Shown here: piece by piece, positions 56,728 through 64,000 of the stretch
How positions within the stretch are numbered: position 1 is the stretch's first letter
How the letters are laid out: every line of letters starts with the position of its first letter
NCBI RefSeq assembly: GCF_030272615.1
Contig: NC_081412.1
Coordinates: forward strand, 665,428,352 to 665,492,351
DNA: 64,000 nucleotides
Direction: 5' to 3'
Source of the DNA: Cryptomeria japonica
Lineage: Eukaryota; Streptophyta; Pinopsida; Cupressales; Cupressaceae
Made by a program: the position numbers and the translations under genes
Notes under the pieces: generated by a model
The model's input: the letters and a program-made list of their open reading frames with translations, nothing else
The model's database searches: none
Told to the model about the DNA's origin: nothing

Positions 56728-57345
56728 AATTTCAGGTTCCTTTTCCTCCTCTTTAGTAGTCTATTGGCTAGTTGAAGGTAGGTTCCCATCAAAAGACAAA
56801 TTGGAAAATGTTTCCTCCCTTCCAAGAATGAAATGATATGTTTATCATCATCGAAGACTTGCCAATTTTGATTATTGTCTGGCACACTAGGTCGATAGAT
56901 CATCTCTACAACATAGGCATCCTTATCAAATTTAGGATGAGGAAGTAATAAAGAAGCTAAGATAGTGAGAGAATCCGCCTTTGTATTATGTTCTCTTGAA
57001 ATGACTTGTATAGAAAAAGCATCAAAACCTTCGATCTCATCCCACACTTTATTTCGATATGACCTTAGCCTCTTGTTCTTGCTCTGGTATGTATTCTTTA
57101 CTTGATTTACAATCAATTCAACATCCCCCATGACTTGCAACTTCTTGATTCCTTTCTCCTTAGAAAAATCCAGCCCTAAGAGAACAACCTCGTACTCTAT
57201 AGTATTGTTTGTAGTATCAAATGGAAGTTTATAAGCTTTAGGAAATTTCTCATCCAAAGGGGAAATCAACACCACTCTTGCACCTGAACCAGAAGATGAG
57301 GAGCTTCCTTCAAATTGCATTCTCCAAAGTTCAGAAGATATATCA
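56728..57345 (-). pseudogene. element E additional RNase H (between protease and RT)
   Basis: WRMQFEGSSSSSGSGARVVL begins an RNase HI-like domain in which the usual FDG is FEG. TNNTIEYEVVLLGLD (Glu), LQVMGDVELIVNQVKN (Asp) and REHNTKADSLTILAS (Asp) follow. This plant RNase H-like domain placed before RT occurs in some Tat-related lineages. It overlaps the RT ORF in another frame near 56700. The first Asp-to-Glu change may lower or abolish activity. Confidence 0.85.
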
Positions 57346-57529
57346 TGAACAAGGACTTTTGGAACATTTTCCTCTTTGATGATATCATATAAGTACCCGA
57401 GCCAGCTTCACCATACAATATTTCTGCCCTAGGATCATCAAACTTAAGGACTGCATATTTTGCTTTAGGCTCAAGATTTAATCTGACTTTCTTGTTACCT
57501 AAAGGTATCAAAGCATGGGACCAATCTAA

Positions 57530-57958
57530 CTAAATTTCACCACCTAGGTCTTTACAAAAACTATAACTAGCTAGGATATCGGCAACTAGGATATTAAGTT
57601 TCAACTTCTTTTGGGGATGAGTGGCTAAGGTGAATTGAGCGTCTTTCATTTGGCCAACAAGAGGAACTTGTTTAGACTCCATTGAAAACACTTTACCAAT
57701 TGGTTTGTTCAAAGATAAACCTAATGCATGAGCAACTTTTGAAGGAATGACATTATCAGATGCGCCAGAATCAATAATGCAATTACTTAACTTACAACCA
57801 GCTATATACAAGGATATATAGAAAGGATCGGGCTTATCAGAAAAGGAAGTGGCAACAAGGGATGATTCCTTTGCAATAGATATCTCTAGATCATCATCAT
57901 CATCAAAGTTCTCACCTGATTCTTGATGTATATTGGAATGAGACTGCTTAAGATCCAA
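57530..57958 (-). pseudogene. element E aspartic protease
   Basis: NCIIDSGASDNVIPSKVAHA contains the DSGA active site. The flanking MDLKQSHSNIHQESG region is acidic. LNILVADILASYSFCKDLGG ends the domain with a stop at 57530; coding resumes in the same frame to 57266. It would cleave the polyprotein. Confidence 0.88.
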
Positions 57959-58301
57959 CTACTGCAGATTCTTCTTGAGATACTCAAACTGGGAGATTTG
58001 CACCTTGTTCTTTTTACAATGTTCTCGAAAATCGAAAGAATCTTCAAGGGAAGGTTCCCTGTGATCAATATCTTTGTCAGATTTACTTGATGGTCCTGGT
58101 TCTTCTTTGTTTTTCTTCCTGGATAAGATTCACTTAGGAATATCTTCTGCTTCTTTATCTTTGGTAGCATTTTTAGTTTTTTCTTCTAATTTATGGTGCC
58201 AATTCTTTGTAAAGACATTACAAGAATGATTGTTAATGTCACTCTCTTTCTCATCTTCCTCACCAGACTCATTCTAAAAAGTTAACTATAGATGAACCAA
58301 A

Positions 58302-59340
58302 CTATTGATTAGTTTCATCTTCAGTATATTCTTCAATCTTTTCATTGGTTTGATTCATCTGCATAAACCGAGTCATTTTAGGGCATGAAGTTCCATCATG
58401 ATCTGTTGTGAGGTGAAAGTCACACATTGCAGTAGTTTGGTGATTACTTGTGGATGGATGTTCAATGGCCAACCTTGGTGTTGGAGCAGGAAGATTTGGT
58501 TGCCGATTTTGTTGATAAGGAATATAATTCCTCCTAGGAATATCTTGATACAAAGGTGGTGTATTTTGTGGCAATTGTTTCCTCAACTGGAGCAAATCAT
58601 TGGCTAACTTTTGAACCATTAGATCAATGGTTGTAGGGTTGAATTGTTGCGTCTTTCCTTTTTCCAATTCCTTATTCCAATTTCCTGCACTCAATAAGTC
58701 ATCTTCAACCTCAATAGCTAGCCTTTGTGTTGCTGCAAGATCAACAACTCGTCCTCGCCTTATTTGGAAACTTATATCAAGAGGTTGTGCATTAATAAAG
58801 AAACACTTTTGATTTTCCTCCGTGGGTCTCTTATCAACTGCAAGTCTATAGACAAGTTTGTTGAATCATGCCACAAATTCTCTCATAGTTCATGCACTTG
58901 TTTTTTCATCTGAGTCAACTGTGCAAGAAGCAAGTGCCCATCATCAACAATTTTGAACCTGTCTTCAATTTTTTGTATTAGAGTCGCCCAATTATTAACA
59001 GAACCTGTCGAGAGTTGATTAAACCATTCAATTGTGGTGTCAATAAGAGTTTCAATAAATAATTGAACAAAAACATCTTCATATTGAACTCCAAGGATTG
59101 CACATACGGTAAAGAAAGCATTGATGTGATCTTATGCAGAAACTTTTCCATCTCCTAAAAATTTTGGAAGATTCTTTCTTGAGCCAGTTGGCAAGTCATG
59201 TAACTGATTTCCCAAAGCCAAAGGACCTATGGCAGCACCCCAGGGAACTGGTGGAGGATTATGTTGCATGACTGGTGGTACAAAATTAATAAAAAGAGGA
59301 GGAAGTAAGGTGGTGAATATATACTTGCTTTCTTTGGAGA
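58302..59340 (-). pseudogene. element E gag
   Basis: The C-terminal part (58694-58302) is Pro/Gln-rich with a knuckle-like CDFHLTTDHDGTSCPKM. Upstream, across frameshifts to about 59340, segments such as VQYEDVFVQLFIETLIDTT and STGSVNNWATLIQKIEDRF match the retrotransposon gag fold. The N-terminus is not clear, as 59340-60150 is decayed. Confidence 0.7.
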
Positions 59341-60152
59341 AGAAGATCTACTAGTAGACCTAACTTTCTTTTTATGGGAAATGAAAGGTGTTGAAAATTT
59401 GATCTTATCTAGTTCATCAAAATTAGGATCAACAAGTCCCTTACTCCTATCACCTCTGGTATATCTTTTGCTTGCCAGTGTACTTATTGATTATTTTGCT
59501 TCAGTTGATCTTGTATGTGCTGAAAATTTTGCCTATTGCGCCTTGGAATTACAATGATTCTTTCAATGACGATCAACTCTTGTCCAATAGGTACTCTCCT
59601 GAGAAGGTCACCAAAATTTCCTTCTTCAACCAACACTTAATGTACTTGCTAATATTCTTGATCACTTTTACAACTCTTCCATGCAAGCCTATTGAACTGT
59701 GATATTACATCCTCTTGTTAAGCTTGCACCCAATTAAGATTTGGTTGTAAGACAGGTGGATTATGACAATTCGGGACCATAACTAGTTACAAACACAATA
59801 TCTTATATTCTAGGTTGTCTTTGAATTTGATGTTGATTAAATTCAACAACTGGGTTTATTCCTAGGAACACAAAAGGAAATCCTTCAACCGCTCTTTCAA
59901 ACACCACCACTGGATTTCTAGCTTGTCTTTGTTCTTCTTCCAGAATTAAGCTTACTCTCTCATATTCAACTCGATTTCTTCTATTTCTCCAAGCTAAAGT
60001 ATCTAGCTATGAAACTATATTTTCTTGCTTGGCTTGAACCCAATTAAGATGCAGTTGAAATATAGGAAACACATTTTCATGCGGAAGAACCATCTTTATT
60101 CATGGCAGGCTAAAAGAAAGAAAATATCAAAGCGACCGTCTTCTTGTTTTGG

Positions 60153-60173
60153 TTCCCAGTAGAGTTGCCAAAA
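60153..60173 (-). promoter_or_regulatory. element E primer-binding site
   Basis: The minus strand reads TTTGGCAACTCTACTGGGAA just after the LTR end. It resembles the TGGCGACTCCACTGGGG-type primer site of Tat/Ogre-like elements, with substitutions. Confidence 0.7.
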
Positions 60174-60176
60174 ATC

Positions 60177-60309
60177 TATTAGTAAACAGATTTGCCACTT
60201 CAAAATATTCTACTATGTGCCCAATGGAAGAGTGACAAAAAGTTCCCAATAGTTGGATAGATCGTTTGTTGAAACACGATCTTCCTCTGTATTTGAGAGG
60301 GGCAGCTCC
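60177..60309 (-). mobile_element. 5' LTR remnant of element E
   Basis: These are the last 133 bp of the 5' LTR (minus strand), homologous to 47352-47484. It stops abruptly at 60309, where copia D begins with TGTTGGCATTAC. The rest of the LTR should lie beyond copia D, outside the window. Confidence 0.85.
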
Positions 60310-61798
60310 TGTTGGCATTACAGTAAGAAAGATTGTTGATATTCAGTAAGGATATTGAGAAGGTTGTTGAAGATTATTTTATATAACTGAAGAAGGATGA
60401 TAACTATCTTTATAACATTATTTTGTCATTGATGTCAAGAAATTGATTATCTGATTCAGTATGATGTTGCCATATCTTGAGAAGATTGATTAGAAGAGAA
60501 TTAAGATGTCGGTAAAAGACACAAAAAGAATGTGATAAATATGGGAAGAAATAAGTTATTCAATGGGCAACTATTACCGAGTTAGACAATGATGAGATCA
60601 TGATGTTTAGATTGTTTTGGTATCCTACATATGTTGTTAATTGTAAGGTTAATACTATACTATGTCACCGAGCAAAGAACCTAGTCGGTAAACCCTAAGG
60701 AACCTAGTTGGTAAACCCTAAGGTTATCAATATCGGTTAATGAAGGCGAAAAGTCTACCGAGTAAAGTTTAGTATTTACTAAGTTGCAACTGAGTTATGA
60801 CTGTACACATGGGATGGATAAAAGTATTATTTAATGAAGGAGAATGATTAGCTGGAGATATATAAATGATTGGTATGTCTTGAATGAAGTCTATTAAAAG
60901 ATCTATGGCGAAGGAAAATCAGCAGGAAGATCTATAGTGCATATTGAACCGTAATAACCTTGTGCAAGTTCCAAGAAATGATTGCAAGTCCCGAGGAAAG
61001 GTAAAACATTTTCAAATCGAAAGGATAAATTGAACCTAGTCAAGTTTGAAGATCTGCTGGCTAATACTGATCATGGGAAATGTGATCAAGGAGATTAAGA
61101 GGTTAGCAATTGTTTATAAATAAGGAATTGTTGATAAACAATGTATGCGGGCAAGTGTAAGTACAGGGATGCTACATAGTGATTACCGAGCTCAAAAGCT
61201 TGAAGACCTATTTGATTAATAGTGTAGAGATCCCAGCAGAGGGACAAGCTAAGTCCTATGACTAAATTGCTTTGAGCAAATAAGAATCTGCTTTAGCATT
61301 TTAGATGTGAAGTTGCAGATAGATTTTTATTACTGTTATTTTGTAGGTGACAGAAAATCTCTTAACTAAGTGGACTTAACAGTCTTATATGTAAACCCTC
61401 TAGCAAGGTAACATTCTAAATGAGTGTTTGAAATCCTTTGACAAGGTCACTTCTAACAAAGTGAAGATCCTAATAGATCTGAGGGAAATCCCTTAACTGG
61501 GTCACATCTAGCAATGTGTTTGTAATCTAGAAGAGTATATTTCTTAGTGGGTCCGAAATCCCATAGTGGTATTTCCCTATTTGGGTTTCCATGTTAAATC
61601 TAGTGTTATGAGTGTTATTATGATTATGTGTTCATAAGTTTGCATGTTTAGCAGTTTTTGGTTAAGTTGCTGAAGTATATGTTATCGAGGTTGAATCTAT
61701 TGATTTTATGGAAGTTTAAATTTGTATGATTAACCCCCCCCCCTCTCATCTTGTTAGCTATTGGCATCTGTACTTTACATCAAGTATCAGAACTATCA
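60310..61798 (+). mobile_element. 5' LTR of copia D
   Basis: It starts TGTTGGCATTACAG and ends GAACTATCA. It contains AAATCCCTTAACTGGGTCAC (about 61489) and GTATTTCCCTATTTGGGTTT near 61570, both shared with the copia A LTR, and a C-run near 61735-61743 as in the element B 3' LTR. Confidence 0.85.
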
Positions 61799-61800
61799 AT

Positions 61801-61812
61801 TGGTATCAGAGC
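61801..61812 (+). promoter_or_regulatory. copia D primer-binding site
   Basis: TGGTATCAGAGC is a perfect copia-type primer site for initiator tRNA-Met, 2 bp after the LTR. Confidence 0.95.
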
Positions 61813-61862
61813 TATGGACTCTAGAAGAAAAGTTTAAAGGTACTTGAGGCAAAGATCCGAAG

Positions 61863-64000
61863 ATGTATAAAAGGGATGCATCGAAGTTGAACAAGTCAAG
61901 TTTCTCCACATGGCAGAAAAGGATGAAGCTGCACTTATTAGGAATTGGAGAATATGCAATATATTATCTGGAGAATGATTACATTGCACCGAGCACCAAC
62001 CCTATGACCTTGGAAGAGATTAAGGCAAAGCAAGAACATATTCAAGCTATGATTGAAATTACATCAGCATTAACTGACTCAAATTTTCATGATCTAGAAG
62101 GCTATAATGATGCAAAAGCAATGTGGACTAAGCTCATATCTGTGTATGGAGGTGATGAACATGTTCAAAGAGCAAAAGTAGATAGTCTGAGAGGACAAGT
62201 TGAATCCATGAAAATGAATGAAGGTGAGAACATAACCCAATAAAGTACAAGACTAAAGGAGATTGTCAATCAAATTAAAGAGGCAGGTGGAACTATTGAA
62301 GAAAAGGATATAACAAGTAAGTTGTTGAGAACCCTTCTACCAGCTTATGCTATTCGAGTCTCTGCAATCAATGAATTGAGGTCTGTACCTAACATGCCAG
62401 TTTCTTTGGATGTTACTATTGGTAAGATACATGCATTTGAGTTAAGTAATTTTGATAATAGTGGGTCTTTGGTAAATAAAGTAGGATATGCATTCAGTTC
62501 TTTTCATATTGGTGAATCTGATGATTACAATGATAGAATGAGTAAGTACTCTGAAGGAGATCACAGTGGAGCAAGTAAAAGATTTCGCAAGAAGATGGAA
62601 AAAGTGCACAAACTATATGAGGAAATCAAGAAGCAAGAAGAATTTGAAGCATTATTAGCCAGAAGGTTACCAAGGGGAAAAGGTAAGTATAAAGGAAAGC
62701 TACCTTTAAAATGTTTCAATTGTGATAAAATAGGACATATGGCTTCTAAATACCCTAACAAAGAATCTAGTGAAAAGAGAGAATACCGAGAGAACAAGAA
62801 GAAAGATAACCAATACAGAGGACATCGAGACTTCGGAAGGAGAGATAGAAAGACATGTCTAGTAGCTGATGAGAAATCCAATGATGATGAATCTGATGAA
62901 ACTGATCCTGAGGAAGTTGTTTATGTGGCTATTAAGGATGGATCTGATGAGGAAAGGTATAAAGAAAAAGCCTTAATATCTCACATAAATAATAATGATT
63001 CTTGGATCATAGATAGTGGATTTTCACATCATATGACAGGTGATAAACACAATTTTGTTAAATTAGAAGACTATGATGGAGGCTATGTAAGATTTGGTAA
63101 TGATGCACCATGTTAGGTAAAAGGTAAAGGATCTATAATACTTCTTGACGATGCTAAATGTGATGATGTATATTGGGTTGAAGGTTTGAAATACAATTTG
63201 TTGAGTGTAGAACAACTAAACAATACAGGATACCGAATAGAATTTCAGAAAGGAATTATCAAAGATCATGACAAGCATGGAAAGTTAGTTGCTACCGGGA
63301 CACAAACAAAAGGTAACACATTTCATCTTGACTCAACTAGGAACAAGTGTCTTTATGCAAAGATAGATGATACCTGGTTATGGCATAAAAGGTTTTGTCA
63401 TGTAAATTTTGATAATCTTATCAAAATAAGTAAGAAGCACTGAGTAAGAGGTCTACTGAGTCTGGAAAAACTTGAGAATGCTATGTGTCGAGGATGCCAG
63501 ATGGGTAAGATGACAAGATCAAGCTTTACAAGTAAGTCCTACACTTCTAAAGGAATTTTAGATCTAGTACATACTGATCTTTGTGGTCCTATGAAAGTTC
63601 AAAGTTATTATGGTGATAAATATTTCATATTATTTGTGGATGATTACTCAAGGATGATGTCAGTCATGTTTTTAAAAGAAAAATCAGAAGCTTTTCAAAT
63701 GTTCAAGTGGTACAAGGCAAGAGTTGAAAATGAAACAGGAAGACAACTGAAATGTCTTGGATCTGATAGAGAAGGAGAATTCACTTCTGATGAATTTAAC
63801 TTATTTTGCAATGATCATAGTATAAAGAGGCAAGCATCTGCACCGAGAACACCTCAGCAAAATGGGATAGCCAAGAGAAGAAATAGATCAATTGTGGATT
63901 GTGCCAAAACCCTGATGATAGAAAAGAGGGTACCTCAAACATTTTGGAGAGAAGTAATCAACGCTGCAGTTTACACCCTGAATTGAGTTCAACTGAAGAA
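61863..64000 (+). pseudogene. copia D gag-protease-integrase polyprotein
   Basis: From ATG at 61863 a single frame runs to the window end with only four stops (TAA 62241, TAG 63114, TGA 63441, TGA 63984) and no frameshift. Gag: FSTWQKRMKLHLLGIGEYA, ISVYGGDEHVQRAK, MLRTLLPAYAIRVSA. Zinc knuckle CFNCDKIGHMASKYP (about 62712) has the last Cys replaced by Tyr. Protease is WIIDSGFSHHMTG (about 63004). Integrase has WLWHKRFCHVNF, MCRGCQMGKM, LVHTDLCGPM and GSDREGEFTSDEF, and its catalytic Glu codon is AAG (Lys) at 63873-63875 in QQNGIAKRRNR. It remains nearly readable but is inactive. Confidence 0.93.

Larger units (their letters stand above)
47352..60309 (-). mobile_element. element E: Tat-like Ty3/gypsy with extra 3' ORF
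   Basis: Read on the minus strand: 5' LTR remnant (60309-60177), PBS (60173-60153), gag, protease, an additional RNase H, RT, RNase H, integrase, a hairpin array, a long accessory ORF (51.5-48.2 kb) and the 3' LTR ending at 47352. The LTR ends 47352-47484 and 60177-60309 align over 133 bp with nine differences by my count. A second RNase H domain and the TTTTTGGCAACTCTACTGGG primer site are typical of Tat/Ogre-related elements. The 5' LTR is cut by copia D. The right limit of the 3' LTR is uncertain. Confidence 0.85.
60310..64000 (+). mobile_element. copia D: 5' part of a Ty1/copia element
   Basis: LTR 60310-61798, PBS 61801-61812, then gag, protease and integrase in one frame up to the window edge. 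It is inserted into the 5' LTR of element E, so it is younger than E. Of all the elements here it is the best preserved. Confidence 0.92.

Overview
This window is nuclear DNA from a large, transposon-rich plant genome. It is AT-rich, has no bacterial-type operons, and almost everything recognisable is a plant transposable element: Ty1/copia, Ty3/gypsy including a Tat-like lineage, a plant-type LINE with an RNase H domain, solo LTRs, foldback DNA and minisatellites. A broken plant LRR receptor-like protein gene is also present. Old, decayed, nested insertions and Tat-like elements with accessory ORFs would fit a gymnosperm such as a conifer, but that is an inference and the species cannot be fixed from sequence alone. 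I see no intact host gene, tRNA, rRNA or CRISPR array.

Layout. 1-1050: C-terminal relic of a probable pogo/Tigger (CENP-B-like) transposase. 1160-2160: copia gag-protease relic. 2190-3517: LRR receptor-like protein pseudogene. 5811-7092: gypsy solo LTR with a perfect 5-bp target duplication. 9435-10010: GC-rich minisatellite and a compound microsatellite. 12114-12766: minus-strand copia solo LTR with a target duplication. 15100-19290: three tandem foldback units of about 505 bp; the third is split at its centre by a 2.7-kb 5'-truncated LINE (16357-19102) that carries an unusual extra ORF after RNase H. 19556-21135: transposase-like relic. 22373-24016: CT-rich DNA, then a 20-bp minisatellite running in both orientations.

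24017-41872 is one copia element (copia A) cut twice. It is interrupted inside reverse transcriptase by element B (28723-35407), a complete LTR element with no pol genes that encodes a coiled-coil/zinc-knuckle protein and a second ORF of about 1,145 codons. It is interrupted again by the 3' half of a gypsy element (gypsy C, 35793-40900), which carries on its antisense strand a spliced plant-mobile-domain gene. The same 20-bp minisatellite reappears after copia A (41873-42235).

43281-43799 is an unidentified 172-codon ORF with one stop. 45555-47019 is a 266-bp satellite array. 47352-60309 is a Tat-like gypsy element (E) on the minus strand, ordered gag, protease, extra RNase H, RT, RNase H, integrase, a hairpin array, then a long downstream accessory ORF. 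Its 5' LTR is cut at 60309 by copia D (60310 to the window end), which is nearly in frame throughout.

The most interesting point is that three unrelated retroelements here (the LINE, pol-less element B and Tat-like E) each carry a long accessory ORF with a similar layout: an N-terminal helical domain with a motif resembling TGLPSTG, followed by a lysine/glutamate-rich tail. I infer a shared accessory domain that has moved between retroelement classes; this rests on reading patterns by eye and needs profile or structure comparison.
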